Counted from the stretch's first letter, positions 43,749 to 53,328 are shown. The stretch is DNA of 64,000 nucleotides from Verrucomicrobiota bacterium JB022 (GCA_030673845.1 JAUTCQ010000009.1:124001-188000), one strand, 5' to 3'. Made by a program: numbers and translations. Notes: generated from the sequence alone by a model not told the origin.

Positions 43749-44642
43749 CTACTCGGCAGCAGCGGGCGTAGCTTCGGTGGCTGGCGCGGGTTGTGCCGCC
43801 GGAACGGGTTCCACGATCGCGGCCTTTTTCAGCAGGTCGAGCATCTTACGGTTGTTCAATCCAGTGGTGTCGACCTTGAGCCGGCGGCCGATGAAGTCGA
43901 ACGTCATTTCCCAGGACTGGAGCGTCGCCTTCTCGTCAAACTCCTCCTTGCCCTTCTGGTTGGCGGCAGGGTTGGTAAAGGCGTGGGTGGCCTTGCTGAA
44001 TTCGACAAAGGTCCAGTCCACATCCGTGTCGCGCATCTGCACGAGGAACTTCAGCACTTCCTCCAGCGGCACATAGGGGTCGCGCGAGCCCTGGAGCACC
44101 AGCAGGCTGGTCTTGATCTTGCGGTTGTCCTCCGGCAGAGGCGTCGAGAGGCCGCCGTGGAATGACACCACCCCGTTGATCGTGCTGCCGGAGCGGGCCA
44201 GCTCCAAGGCGGCCGTGCCCCCAAAACTGAAACCGATGGCCACGATGCGCTGCTTGTCGACCTCGGGCCGATTACGGATCTCCTTGACGGCCGACGTGAT
44301 GCGGTTGCGCATCATACTGCGGTCACCTGCCCCCACGACCGAAGCTGCTTCGGCCGCCTGGTTGAGGTTGGCCGGGCGGACGCCTTCGCCGTACATGTCG
44401 ACCGTCATGGCCACGATGCCATTGCGGGCAAACTCCTGCGCCATGGCATCATAATACGGCCCCGGGCCCATCCAGTTGGGCACGATGAGCACGGCTGGGC
44501 GCGTCTGTTCGGCGGTGGCATTGGCCGGCAGGACAAGGGTGGAAGCCATCGTGGAGTCACCCACTTTGTAGCGGACCACCTCACTCGTCTGCCCCATCAG
44601 GGCAGCCGCCAGCAGGCAGGGAAACAAGAGCAGGAGTTTCAT
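43749..44642 (-). CDS. Exported dienelactone-hydrolase-family alpha/beta hydrolase
   Basis: A 297-residue product with a signal peptide (about 1-18) and an alpha/beta-hydrolase body: 'RPAVLIVPNWMGPGPYYDAM', nucleophile elbow 'GFSFGG', acid in 'LVLQGSRDPYVPLEEV', and His in 'SKATHAFTNPAAN'. The layout is that of dienelactone hydrolases, but the nucleophile is Ser instead of the usual Cys, as in many family members of unknown substrate. The tail is Ala/Pro/Thr-rich. Confidence 0.88.
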   Translation of the reverse strand: MKLLLLFPCLLAAALMGQTSEVVRYKVGDSTMASTLVLPANATAEQTRPAVLIVPNWMGPGPYYDAMAQEFARNGIVAMTVDMYGEGVRPANLNQAAEAASVVGAGDRSMMRNRITSAVKEIRNRPEVDKQRIVAIGFSFGGTAALELARSGSTINGVVSFHGGLSTPLPEDNRKIKTSLLVLQGSRDPYVPLEEVLKFLVQMRDTDVDWTFVEFSKATHAFTNPAANQKGKEEFDEKATLQSWEMTFDFIGRRLKVDTTGLNNRKMLDLLKKAAIVEPVPAAQPAPATEATPAAAE

Positions 44643-44719
44643 CGTTCTTAGGGGATAGGGGTTTCCACTCTAATAATCGACAAGATACGCGCATTGTTTC
44701 ACGCGACAAGCTTCGTACT

Positions 44720-45751
44720 TCAATAGCTCATCTCGTCGAGGCGCACCTTGCCACGGAAAATCCAGTAGATTACCGCAGTGTAACCGAGCACGAGCGGCAC
44801 GCCGATCGCCGCAATGATCGCCATGATGCCCAACGACTTGTCGCTGCTCGCGCCGTTGTAGATATCGAGGCTGTGCTCCGGGTTGGGCAGCGAATACACC
44901 AGGTAAGGATACATGCCGATGCCGAAGAGCCCCATCAGCAGCCCCATGGCGACGACCGAGGAGGCAAAGGCCTGCCCACCCTTGTCGAGGTAGATCGAGC
45001 GCGGGATGTTGGCGATGGCGAGGATCACGAGCACTACGAGCACGAAATAGGCGGGCTGGGCGCGCAGCGCGTCGGTGATGTGCGGCACGTAGAGCAAGGT
45101 GGCCAGCGTAAAGAGCGCGTAGCAGAGGATAAAGGCGATCATGCAGGGCTGGATCCAGGCCTTGACCCGCTGGTGGTAGTTGCCCTCCGTCTTGAGGTGG
45201 AGGTAGATCGCGCCGTGCATGGCAAAAAGTGCGACAGTGGTCACGCCCATCCAGAGCGAATAGGCGTTGAACAGGGTGAAGAAGCCGCCCGCGTATTCGA
45301 AGTCGGCATCGAGCGGCACCCCGCGCGCGATGTTGCCCATCGTGACGCCGATGATGAAGCTGCAGAGGATCGAGGCCAGCGAGAAGCTGACGTCCCACGT
45401 GAGGCGCCACCAGCGGTATTTGAGCTTGCTGCGGAAGTCGATTGCCACCGCGCGGAAGATCAGGCCGGTCAGCAGGGCGAAGAAGGCGAGGTAGAAGCCG
45501 CTGAAAACGGTGGCATACACCTCCGGGAAGGCGGCGAAGAGCGCGCCCCCACCGGTGACGAGCCAGACTTCGTTGCCGTCCCATACCGGGCCGATGGCGT
45601 TGAGGTTGACGCGGCGTTCCTCATCGGTGCGCGCGAACAGGTGCAACACCCCTACCCCCAGATCGAAGCCGTCGAGGATGGCGTAGCCGGCGAAAAGGAT
45701 GCCCACAAGGACAAACCAGATCGTGTTCAAGTCTACAGGTAGCCAGTCCAT
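44720..45751 (-). CDS. cydB: Cytochrome bd ubiquinol/menaquinol oxidase subunit II
   Basis: The second subunit of the bd-type terminal oxidase in the inner membrane. The 343-residue product has about eight to nine membrane helices and the family segments 'ILFAGYAILDGFDLGVGVLH', 'NLNAIGPVWDGNEVWLVTGG' and 'AFPEVYATVFSGFYLAFFAL'. The ATG at 45751 overlaps the last base of the cydA stop (TAATG). Confidence 0.97.
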   Translation of the reverse strand: MDWLPVDLNTIWFVLVGILFAGYAILDGFDLGVGVLHLFARTDEERRVNLNAIGPVWDGNEVWLVTGGGALFAAFPEVYATVFSGFYLAFFALLTGLIFRAVAIDFRSKLKYRWWRLTWDVSFSLASILCSFIIGVTMGNIARGVPLDADFEYAGGFFTLFNAYSLWMGVTTVALFAMHGAIYLHLKTEGNYHQRVKAWIQPCMIAFILCYALFTLATLLYVPHITDALRAQPAYFVLVVLVILAIANIPRSIYLDKGGQAFASSVVAMGLLMGLFGIGMYPYLVYSLPNPEHSLDIYNGASSDKSLGIMAIIAAIGVPLVLGYTAVIYWIFRGKVRLDEMSY

Positions 45752-47238
45752 TACTGCTTGAAAAGTTGCTTGGTGTGGGCGTATTCGGTCTCGTCTTCCT
45801 CGATATCCGGCCCGTGTGTAATCTTGATCGTGAGCAGAAAGACGAAAAGCGCGAACAGGAGGAAGTAAATGAAGCCGAACATGAGCAGAGAGGCCAGCAC
45901 CTGCTCCGGAATCACGACCTTGGAGAGGCCTTCGGAGGTGCGCAGCAGCTCGTAGACGATCCATGGTTGGCGACCCATCTCGGCCGTAAACCAGCCGACC
46001 TGGTTGGCGACCTGCGGGCCGAGCACCGACGCGACCATGATGACCATGAAGATGCGCACGCTGCGCCGCGACAGGTCGAAGAGCTTACCGCGCCACCAGA
46101 GCCAGCAGCCCCAGAGGCTGACCGCGATCAGCCCCATGCCGATGGCGACCATCAGGTGGTAGAACTGGAAGACGTAGTTCACCTTGGGCCAGTAGTGGTC
46201 CTGACGCAGGGCCGGGTAGTCGGCAGGGTCGACCTCCGGGTGGCGCTCGGCCAGGAAATCGTCGGCCGGCAGGTCCTTGAGGCCCTTTACCTCGTGGTTC
46301 ACGTCGCCGCTAAGGAGAAAGCTGAGCATGCCGGGGATGGCGATGCTGTAGGTCTTCTGCGCGTCTTCGTCGACCCAGCCGACGATGCTGAGGGGGGCGC
46401 TTTCCATCGTCTCGTAGTGCCCTTCCATCGCAGCAAGCTTCACCGGCTGGTGCTCCGCCACAACTTCGGCCGAGGCGTGGCCAGCCACGAGCTGCAGCAG
46501 CGAGGTGATCGTCGCCATGACAAGTGCCACGACAAAGGAAAAGCGTGCAAAGCGGATGTGCTTACCCCGCAGGAGGTAAAACGCACTGATACTCAGCACC
46601 AGGAACGCCCCGGCCAACCAACAGCCAAGGATGACGTGGGTCAGGCGTTCGACCGACGAGGGGTTGAAGACCATGGCCCAGAAGTCGTCGATCACGGCGC
46701 GGGTGTGCGGGATATCCTCGGGGCGCAGCAGCGTTCCCGGATCGAGGCGCTGGTCGCCCACCTCCAGCACGAAGCCAGCGGGGGTCTGCATCCAGCTGTT
46801 GGCGACGACGATCCAGATGGCGCTGAAGTGGGAGCCGAAGCAGACCATGAGGGTCGCGAAAAAGTGCATTTTAGGCCCCACCTTGTCCCAGCCGAAGAGC
46901 AGCACCGCGAGGAAGCCCGATTCGAGGAAGAAGGCGAAAATGCCCTCCGCCGCCAGCGCACTGCCAAAGACGTCGCCGACGAAGCGCGAATAGGTTGCCC
47001 AGTTGGTGCCAAACTGGAACTCCATCACGATGCCCGTCGCCACCCCGATCGCAAAGATCAGGGCGAAGATGCGCACCCAGTATTTGGCCGTCTGCCGGTA
47101 AAACTCGTCCCGCGTCTTCAGGTAAACGGCTTCGTTGATGACCAGGAAGGTCCCCAAGCCGATACTGAGTGTCGGGAAGATATAGTGGAACGCGATCGTG
47201 AACGCGAATTGCAGCCGAGACAGAATCTCCAGATCCAT
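45751..47238 (-). CDS. cydA: Cytochrome bd ubiquinol/menaquinol oxidase subunit I
   Basis: Carries the three haems and quinol site of the high-affinity bd oxidase, which reduces oxygen without pumping protons. The 495-residue product has 'RLQFAFTIAFHYIFPTLSIG' (haem ligand His18), 'GTNWATYSRFVGDVFGSALA', 'HVILGCWLAGAFLVLSISAF' (haem ligand His) and 'NQVGWFTAEMGRQPWIVYEL'. Its start lies 92 bases from hicA. The operon order cydA-cydB is standard; no cydX-like frame was identified. Confidence 0.98.
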   Translation of the reverse strand: MDLEILSRLQFAFTIAFHYIFPTLSIGLGTFLVINEAVYLKTRDEFYRQTAKYWVRIFALIFAIGVATGIVMEFQFGTNWATYSRFVGDVFGSALAAEGIFAFFLESGFLAVLLFGWDKVGPKMHFFATLMVCFGSHFSAIWIVVANSWMQTPAGFVLEVGDQRLDPGTLLRPEDIPHTRAVIDDFWAMVFNPSSVERLTHVILGCWLAGAFLVLSISAFYLLRGKHIRFARFSFVVALVMATITSLLQLVAGHASAEVVAEHQPVKLAAMEGHYETMESAPLSIVGWVDEDAQKTYSIAIPGMLSFLLSGDVNHEVKGLKDLPADDFLAERHPEVDPADYPALRQDHYWPKVNYVFQFYHLMVAIGMGLIAVSLWGCWLWWRGKLFDLSRRSVRIFMVIMVASVLGPQVANQVGWFTAEMGRQPWIVYELLRTSEGLSKVVIPEQVLASLLMFGFIYFLLFALFVFLLTIKITHGPDIEEDETEYAHTKQLFKQ

Positions 47239-47330
47239 CAGGAGCGAAACTACCGCACCCTATAAGGCTGGCTCAAGGCCGTATAATCCTTTAATACCCC
47301 GGCTAATACTCGGGAGTAGCGGGAGCGCGG

Positions 47331-47510
47331 TTATTCGGCACCGAGAGACTTCAAAATCTTGCGCGCCAAGTGCTCCTTGATCTCTACATGCCGGGGCACT
47401 GCTTCCACAATGCCCGTTCGCGGATTGATCCAAAGCGAGTGTGATCCACCTTCACGCTTTAGGAAGCAACCGGCAAAACGTAGCCGCTTTTCCAGTTCGC
47501 GGCGGTTCAT
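47331..47510 (-). CDS. hicA: HicA-family mRNA interferase toxin
   Basis: A 59-residue double-stranded-RNA-binding-fold toxin that cleaves mRNA. The translation begins 'MNRRELEKRLRFAGCFLKRE', has the catalytic His in 'GGSHSLWINPRTG', and ends 'EIKEHLARKILKSLGAE'. The ATG overlaps the last base of the hicB stop (TAATG), so the antitoxin comes first. The order antitoxin-toxin and size are common for HicBA variants. Confidence 0.9.
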   Translation of the reverse strand: MNRRELEKRLRFAGCFLKREGGSHSLWINPRTGIVEAVPRHVEIKEHLARKILKSLGAE

Positions 47511-47725
47511 TAAACCGCCACAACAGTTCTGATGGCGTCGTCCGGGAGACCGCGAGTCATATCATCCACGCGGTCCTCGAAGATCAGAATGATCGCCTGC
47601 CGGAGACTTTCCTTCGCTTCGTCGATTGTCTCCCCTTGGCCGTTTGCGCCTGGGACCTCTGGACAGACTGCCCAGTAGCCTCCTTCAGGAGCAGCTTCGA
47701 TGATGGCAGAAAACTCACCTTTCAT
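47510..47725 (-). CDS. hicB: HicB-family antitoxin without DNA-binding domain
   Basis: A 71-residue protein with only the partial RNase-H-like HicB fold: 'MKGEFSAIIEAAPEGGYWAV', 'CPEVPGANGQGETIDEAKES' and 'LRQAIILIFEDR'. Full-length HicB proteins carry a C-terminal HTH or ribbon-helix-helix for autoregulation; here it is missing. It would bind and block HicA; transcriptional control must come from another protein or is absent. Confidence 0.9.
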   Translation of the reverse strand: MKGEFSAIIEAAPEGGYWAVCPEVPGANGQGETIDEAKESLRQAIILIFEDRVDDMTRGLPDDAIRTVVAV

Positions 47726-47854
47726 GATGATTGAGTATGAGCGCCCGCACCTGCCCCGTCAATCCTGCCGCAAGCTTGGGGATCGACGGATCGCGCGGGG
47801 TGCGGTATGTTCTGCTACAACTCGCTTTGTTGATTCACCATTTCGCTCGGATCA

Positions 47855-49675
47855 GTGGAAAAATCGGAGGACACCCTACCCCAGCTCACCCTACGTGCCT
47901 TGCTCACGGGCATGATCATCGGGGCCATTCTCACCCCGGCCAATATTTACAGCGGCCTGCGCATCGGTTGGTCGTTCAACATGTCGATCAACGCCTGCCT
48001 GCTCAGCTACGCGATCTGGAAGCTGTTCGAGGTGTTTGGCGCGGCGCCGTGGGGCGAAAAGGAAAATACGATCAACCAGACGACCGCGTCCAGCGCGGCT
48101 TCGATCATCTCGGGCGGTCTGGTGGCACCCATCCCGGCCCTGACTTTGATCACGGGACAGCAGATGAGCTGGGCGGTGATGAGCGCGTGGGTCTTCGCGG
48201 TCAGCGCGACGGGTATCACGGTGGCGGTGGCCTTGCGGCGGCAGATGCTGATCCGCGAAAAGCTGGCCTTCCCGGCAGGGGTTGCCACGGCGGAGACGAT
48301 CCGTGAGATCTACGCCAAGGGCAAGGAGGCCTTCCAGCGCGTGGCGGTGCTGTTGAGCGCCGGGGTGAGTGCCATGGCGCTGGAGCTGATGAAGCGCCTC
48401 GGGCCGGGCGTCTGGACGCCTACCTTTACCCAAGTCGCGGCCAAGGGCGGGGCGATGGGCGGCACCACGGCGAGCTGGAGCAACCTTTCCTTTGGGCTCG
48501 ACCCTTCCCTACTGATGATCGGTTTTGGTGCCATTATCGGCATCCGGGCCGGGATCAGCCTATTGATCGGCGCGATCGTCGGCTGGGGTGTATTGATGCC
48601 CTATGCCCTGCAGCAGGGTTGGGCGCCGGTGGGCGTGGCCGACCCGAGCGCCAACTGGTTTGGCGGACTGGTCGAGTGGCTGCTCTGGCCGGGCGTGACG
48701 ATGATGGTGGTGAGTTCGTTGACGTCGTTCGCGTTTTCGCTCTGGGAGGCCTACGGCAAGAAGAAGCCGGCCACCGACTCCGACGAGCCGGGCGTGCTGG
48801 TCGACGACGCGGGCCAGCGGATTGAGGAAGACGCACCTGGCGTGGCCGAGGGCATCCCGGCGAGCTGGTTCTGGGGCGGGCTACTGGTTTTCGGCGGGGC
48901 GGCAGTGGTCGCGCAGGTCACGATTTTCAACATCCATTGGCTGCCCGCGCTGCTGGCGATTCCCATTTCGTTTGTCTTGGGGGTAGTCGCGGCCCGGGTG
49001 GTCGGCGAGACGGGAATTCCTCCGATTGGCGCGCTGGGCAAAGTCTCGCAGGTGGCATTTGCGGCCATTGCTCCGGCCAACGTCACGGCCAACTTGATGA
49101 CGGCCAACGTCGCGGGCGGCACGGCGGGACAGTGCTCGGACCTGCTGAACGACCTCAAGACGGGGCTGCTGGTGCGCGTGAATCCGCGTTCGCAGATCAT
49201 CGCGCAGGTTTTCGGCATCCTTGTCGGGTCTCTGGTGGGCTGCGGCACTTACCTGCTGCTGATCCCCGATCCTCAGACGATGCTGATTACCGACGAGTGG
49301 CCAGCCCCTGCGGTCGCCACCTGGAAGGCGGTGGCCGAGGTGCTGCAAGACGGGCTGAGCACGATCCCGATGCACGCTCGCTGGGCGATGCTGATTGCGG
49401 CGGTTTTGGCGCTGGCGATCGAAGTCGTCAGCCGCCTGAGCCCGCAGAAGGTGCGCAAGTGGCTACCGAGTATCCCGGCGGTGGGGCTGGCGTTCGTGAT
49501 TCCCGCCTCGCTTTCGATCAGCATGTTTCTCGGGGCGCTGCTGGCGTGGCTGGCGAGCAAGTGGGTGCCCAACCTGGCTGCCCGGTTCACGCTCTCCATT
49601 GCGGCCGGCTTTGTAGCGGGCGAGAGCCTTGCAGGGGTGGGCGCGGTGCTGTGGCAGTATCTCGTTTCCTCGTAA
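47855..49675 (+). CDS. OPT-family oligopeptide/metal-chelate transporter
   Basis: A 606-residue inner-membrane transporter with about 14 to 16 helices. OPT signatures include 'GMIIGAILTPANIYSGLRIG', 'NTINQTTASSAASIISGG' and 'NVAGGTAGQCSDLLNDLKTG'. It belongs to the prokaryotic oligopeptide branch; the substrate is unknown. The start is a GTG at 47855 ('MEKSEDTLPQLTLRALLTGM'), because no ATG lies before the first helix. It diverges from hicB across 129 bases. Confidence 0.93.
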   Translation: MEKSEDTLPQLTLRALLTGMIIGAILTPANIYSGLRIGWSFNMSINACLLSYAIWKLFEVFGAAPWGEKENTINQTTASSAASIISGGLVAPIPALTLITGQQMSWAVMSAWVFAVSATGITVAVALRRQMLIREKLAFPAGVATAETIREIYAKGKEAFQRVAVLLSAGVSAMALELMKRLGPGVWTPTFTQVAAKGGAMGGTTASWSNLSFGLDPSLLMIGFGAIIGIRAGISLLIGAIVGWGVLMPYALQQGWAPVGVADPSANWFGGLVEWLLWPGVTMMVVSSLTSFAFSLWEAYGKKKPATDSDEPGVLVDDAGQRIEEDAPGVAEGIPASWFWGGLLVFGGAAVVAQVTIFNIHWLPALLAIPISFVLGVVAARVVGETGIPPIGALGKVSQVAFAAIAPANVTANLMTANVAGGTAGQCSDLLNDLKTGLLVRVNPRSQIIAQVFGILVGSLVGCGTYLLLIPDPQTMLITDEWPAPAVATWKAVAEVLQDGLSTIPMHARWAMLIAAVLALAIEVVSRLSPQKVRKWLPSIPAVGLAFVIPASLSISMFLGALLAWLASKWVPNLAARFTLSIAAGFVAGESLAGVGAVLWQYLVSS

Positions 49676-49710
49676 AAAAGCAGCAGGGCGACCCCCGAAA
49701 AGTCGCCCTG
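49674..49710 (-). terminator. Terminator of the 49746-53225 gene
   Basis: Perfect 9-base arms CAGGGCGAC and GTCGCCCTG with a 9-base loop. On the minus strand a run of six T begins four bases after the stem. The hairpin follows the OPT stop on the plus strand with no T-tract, so it serves mainly the minus-strand gene. Confidence 0.85.
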
Positions 49711-49745
49711 CCCTGTCTGATTATGGTTCTGATCGTGAAGCGACT

Positions 49746-52700
49746 CTATTCGAGGCGCAACCAGCGTTGCTCGGTAAAGAGCCAGACCTTGTTACCCACG
49801 CGGTCGCACCATTGGGCCGTGTCGGCACTGTAAAACAGCGGATAGAGGGAGGCTGAGGTCCAGAGCCAGCCTAGCTCTTCATAGGTGGCGTCATGGAACA
49901 TCCACCAGCCGCCTGGGCCGCCGTCGATCCACAGCCAGCCCCAGTCGTCTTGCCATACCCAAGGTTGTGAGCGGGCCCAGAGCCAGCCGAATTGGCCGGC
50001 GTGGTACCAGGAGGTGCCGGCCAGCGGCTCAGCGCCCGCGAGGTTCTCCCCCACCCACTGGGCCTCCCCGGCCTGTTGCTGGATGTAGGGTTCGAGGATT
50101 TCGGCCCAAAGGGCGGCGTGCGCGGCGAGGCCTTCGGGTGTGAAGTGCACGCGGCTGCCGTCAGGCTGACGGTATTCGAGGCCCAGCGTGTCGGAATTGG
50201 CCCCCTGCAGCGCGATGCCATCGGCCCACAGCTGTTGTTGTGCACTGCTGATCTGGATATCGCCATTGGGGTTATCGACCGGCCAGACAGAGGCTTGGGC
50301 GACGAACCACGGCATGTCCCAACCGGCAGCCGCTTGTGTGCTCTCGATCAGCGTCTTCATGCCGTTGTAATACTCCTCTTGTGAGGTGCGGATGACGCCG
50401 GGCTCGTGGCTGGAATCGCTCTCGCCTTGGTGCCAGAGCACGCCTCGGAAGCCGCCGGCGCCGAGCTGCTCGATGCGATGCAGCGTCCACGGATAGAGGC
50501 CATTATAGCGGGCGTAGGAGAGATACGTGGTGTAATCGTACTCGTAATCGGGCTGCCATTGGCTGACGGAGGTGCCGCCGTGGCCGGTGCTGGCAATCGC
50601 GACCGGCACCTGCAAGTCGGCCGCCAGCGAGTCGAGCAAGGCCGGGTAGTAGCTGCCCTTGGTGCTGAGGCCGTGAATGCCGGGTTGCGGGTCGGCCGCA
50701 GGCTGCCAGTGACCGCCGCTGAAGGAGACGGCAAACTCGCTGCTCGGGTAGGTTGGCTCGGTGCCGCTGTTGGTCGAGTTGGACTGGCCGGAGCCGATGA
50801 AGACTTCGCCCACGCCGAACTTCTCAACCACTTGCTGCGCAATCTCCGTCGCGTCTTGCTGGAAGGATAGCGTGGCGGTATACCAGCCACCGGCGGGCAG
50901 CGTAACGGTTTCCGCGAAGTGGCCGTCGGCGCTGATCGGGATTGTGACCGTATCGGGCAGGCTGCCCGCGAGCGGTGTGCCACCGGAGAAGCTGACGACT
51001 ACCGCATCGGCACCATTCACGGCACGGCCTGCAATCTCGACCGGCCCCTGCTCCAGCGTCTGGCGCTGGAAGACCTGGTATTGTTGCGGTGAGGCGACGT
51101 GGGTTGCGGAGGGAGTCACTTCGATGTCGCGGATCTCACGCGACTGCAACTCGGCCTCCACGATGAGGGCGTCTTCGGCGGCGTCGAGGTAGACGCGGTC
51201 GACACCGGTCAGTTGGAGGGTGTTGTAGCCGGTCGAGAGCACCAGCGCCTCCGCAGCGGCGGCGCTTGCACTTGGGACGATTACCGTGCCTGCGCCGTCA
51301 CGGATTTCGCTGATGCGTGAGGCCTGGAAGGCAAAGCGATAGGTGCCGGCGTTCGCGTCGTCGTTGTTCTGGAGGGTGATGGTGAAGCCGTCGCGTCGGG
51401 CTGCCACGGCACTGAGCACATACTCCGTCTGCATGGCGAAGTATTGGTCGCCCAACATGACGTTTTTGCCGATGCTGCCTTCGTTGATGAGTTCCCAGCC
51501 GCCGGAGGGATAAGCGGCGCCGGTGTAGAGCAGGTCTTCGCCGCCCGCCGCCAGCCGCTGGAGCTGGAGGTTGCCGGTAAACTGTGCGAAGTAGTCGGCA
51601 GCGTCGATCGTGTATTGGCCCGTCTGCTGGGTCACACTAAGGGCCGGGCGTTCGACGGGAGTGCGGTCGAGGCTCATCGCGAGGGAGCCTGAAGCGCGCA
51701 GGTTGTCGAGGCTCAGCGGTACGCCTTCGGCAGAATCCAGGAGCGCGACCCCGGCCACGGAGGCGTCGCTGGTGTCTTTCTCGACTGCCACAAGCAGGTC
51801 TGGCTCGGCGGCGGCGTCCGCCGGATCGAGCCAGAGGGCGCGGTCGTTGGTGCCGTAGCTTTTGCGAACCACGAGGGTGTGCCACGCTTGATCGGTAATT
51901 TCAACGGGGCTCCATTGGATGTCGGCGACATCGTCGGTCACGGAGAGGCCGACTTTGAGCGAATCGGTCGTGCTGCCCTCGCCTACCCAGACGAGGCCGG
52001 TCACGCGGTCGGCAATGCTGCCGTTTTGCAGGCCCATGATGGGGGTCGGTGCGAGACCTGCCGTGCTGCCGTCGAGCCGCAGATCGGCCCGCAGGTAGAC
52101 GCGCGGCCCGGGTTCGGTACCGACAGGTGAGCGCTTGACGAGCTGGGAATCGTAAAAGCCGAGCTGGTAGTGGCCGCTGGCTGTGCTGCCGGCCGGATCG
52201 AGGTCGAGCACACCATCGGCCTGCACTTCGAGATCGGGCATGCCGGTGGCATTGGCCCAGCGCGAGATGCGGTCGAGCGGGCCCGCGCGGTAGTCAAAGG
52301 TCTCGTCGAGCAAGACGAGATCGTAGTCTTCGCCTTCGTCGCCCGAGAGGTCGGGCTGGTCGCCGGGCCACGGCACGGGGTTGGCATCTTCGCTCAGGTC
52401 GTCGAGCGTCTGGACTTCGAGGTTGTCGATCAGGAAATCCACGCTCACGGTCGAGGTGGTGGAGACAAAGCCGATGCGACCGAAATTGGCGGCTTGCAGG
52501 CGGTAGTTAAGGGTGTTGTCGAGCATGCCTTGGGCGAAGAACTCGCCGTCGAGAAACACGGTGACGGAGTTGGTGTAGAGTCGGTGCTCGCCATCGTAAT
52601 CGAGCACGAAGGTGCGGTCTTCGTAGTCGTTGATAAAGATGTCGAGGTGGTGGGGCGCATCGGTGCTGAAACTGCCGCTGATGGAGTCGGAGTCGCTGAG

Positions 52701-53225
52701 CGAAAGCACGATGTTGCCGTCGTTGTCGACCGTGATCATGAAGGGCCGGTTGCCGCCGTTGGAGAGGTTGATCTTGTCCTGATCATAGTAGGCACCGAGG
52801 CTGATCCGGAGGTCTTGGGCGCCGGAAACCGATGCGCTGGTGGCGGCAAAATCGAGACCGTAGCGCAGCAACGATACCTGCTCGCTGGCGGATTCGACGA
52901 AGTTGTATTCGAGCCCGAGCCCGACCTTGGTGTCATAGTCCCACAGGCGGAGGAACTGGCCTTCGCCCACGTAGTTGGTGGCCGGGCTGCCGCTGTAGGG
53001 GGCGATGGCGATGCCGATGGGGCCGCCTTCCGCCGGGGTGATCGGCAGGCCGGCTTCAGGACCGGTGTTGGTCTTGAGCGGGCGGGGAGAAGCCGAAGCC
53101 ACGGGTTGCTCGCCCGGCGTAGCGTCTTCGAAGTCGAGGTAGAGCAGCGTCTCGGCCGAGGCCGCAAGCGGCGGCATGACCAGAAGGAGACGCCACCAGG
53201 AAGTTGGGGTAGGTAGCGATTTCAT
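49746..53225 (-). CDS. Large secreted SGNH/sialate-O-acetylesterase-type protein with Trp-rich C-terminus
   Basis: A 1159-residue exported protein, signal peptide about 1-24 ('RLLLVMPPLAASAE'). Two LamG/jelly-roll-like beta regions follow (about 25-275, 'ETLLYLDFEDATPGEQPVAS'; and 300-510, 'LLDETFDYRAGPLDRISRWA'), then a beta region without a recognisable name (510-800). The SGNH esterase (about 804-1055) has 'GVGEVFIGSGQSNSTNSG' (Ser), 'GFRGVLWHQGESDSSH' and 'DGSRVHFTPEG' (Asp and His). The last 80 residues are Trp-rich ('QDDWGWLWIDGG', 'EELGWLWTSASLYPLFYS'), a domain seen at the end of many secreted Opitutia proteins. It is probably a carbohydrate acetylesterase on the cell surface. It is divergent from lacI and shares its AT-rich operator candidate. 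Confidence 0.88.
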   Translation of the reverse strand: MKSLPTPTSWWRLLLVMPPLAASAETLLYLDFEDATPGEQPVASASPRPLKTNTGPEAGLPITPAEGGPIGIAIAPYSGSPATNYVGEGQFLRLWDYDTKVGLGLEYNFVESASEQVSLLRYGLDFAATSASVSGAQDLRISLGAYYDQDKINLSNGGNRPFMITVDNDGNIVLSLSDSDSISGSFSTDAPHHLDIFINDYEDRTFVLDYDGEHRLYTNSVTVFLDGEFFAQGMLDNTLNYRLQAANFGRIGFVSTTSTVSVDFLIDNLEVQTLDDLSEDANPVPWPGDQPDLSGDEGEDYDLVLLDETFDYRAGPLDRISRWANATGMPDLEVQADGVLDLDPAGSTASGHYQLGFYDSQLVKRSPVGTEPGPRVYLRADLRLDGSTAGLAPTPIMGLQNGSIADRVTGLVWVGEGSTTDSLKVGLSVTDDVADIQWSPVEITDQAWHTLVVRKSYGTNDRALWLDPADAAAEPDLLVAVEKDTSDASVAGVALLDSAEGVPLSLDNLRASGSLAMSLDRTPVERPALSVTQQTGQYTIDAADYFAQFTGNLQLQRLAAGGEDLLYTGAAYPSGGWELINEGSIGKNVMLGDQYFAMQTEYVLSAVAARRDGFTITLQNNDDANAGTYRFAFQASRISEIRDGAGTVIVPSASAAAAEALVLSTGYNTLQLTGVDRVYLDAAEDALIVEAELQSREIRDIEVTPSATHVASPQQYQVFQRQTLEQGPVEIAGRAVNGADAVVVSFSGGTPLAGSLPDTVTIPISADGHFAETVTLPAGGWYTATLSFQQDATEIAQQVVEKFGVGEVFIGSGQSNSTNSGTEPTYPSSEFAVSFSGGHWQPAADPQPGIHGLSTKGSYYPALLDSLAADLQVPVAIASTGHGGTSVSQWQPDYEYDYTTYLSYARYNGLYPWTLHRIEQLGAGGFRGVLWHQGESDSSHEPGVIRTSQEEYYNGMKTLIESTQAAAGWDMPWFVAQASVWPVDNPNGDIQISSAQQQLWADGIALQGANSDTLGLEYRQPDGSRVHFTPEGLAAHAALWAEILEPYIQQQAGEAQWVGENLAGAEPLAGTSWYHAGQFGWLWARSQPWVWQDDWGWLWIDGGPGGWWMFHDATYEELGWLWTSASLYPLFYSADTAQWCDRVGNKVWLFTEQRWLRLE

Positions 53226-53247
53226 AGTGGAGTGATGGGGGAAGTGA

Positions 53248-53260
53248 TTAATATTATTAA
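53248..53260. promoter_or_regulatory. AT-rich palindrome, candidate LacI-type operator 1
   Basis: TTAATATTATTAA, a perfect 6+1+6 palindrome between the divergent esterase and lacI genes, 22 bases from the esterase start and 68 from the lacI start. A near copy (TAATATTATTAA) lies inside lacI at 53858. Confidence 0.6.
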
Positions 53261-53328
53261 CTTATACTTATTACCTGTCGATAAAGAAGTGACAGCTTTT
53301 CTCGCGGCGCCCAAACTCGCCCCACCCC

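Noticed and set aside
53245-53290. A FliA-like string (TTAA, 16 bases, GTCGATAA) before lacI
   Set aside because: The spacing is off by one, the -35 part overlaps the operator palindrome, and lacI is not a motility gene.
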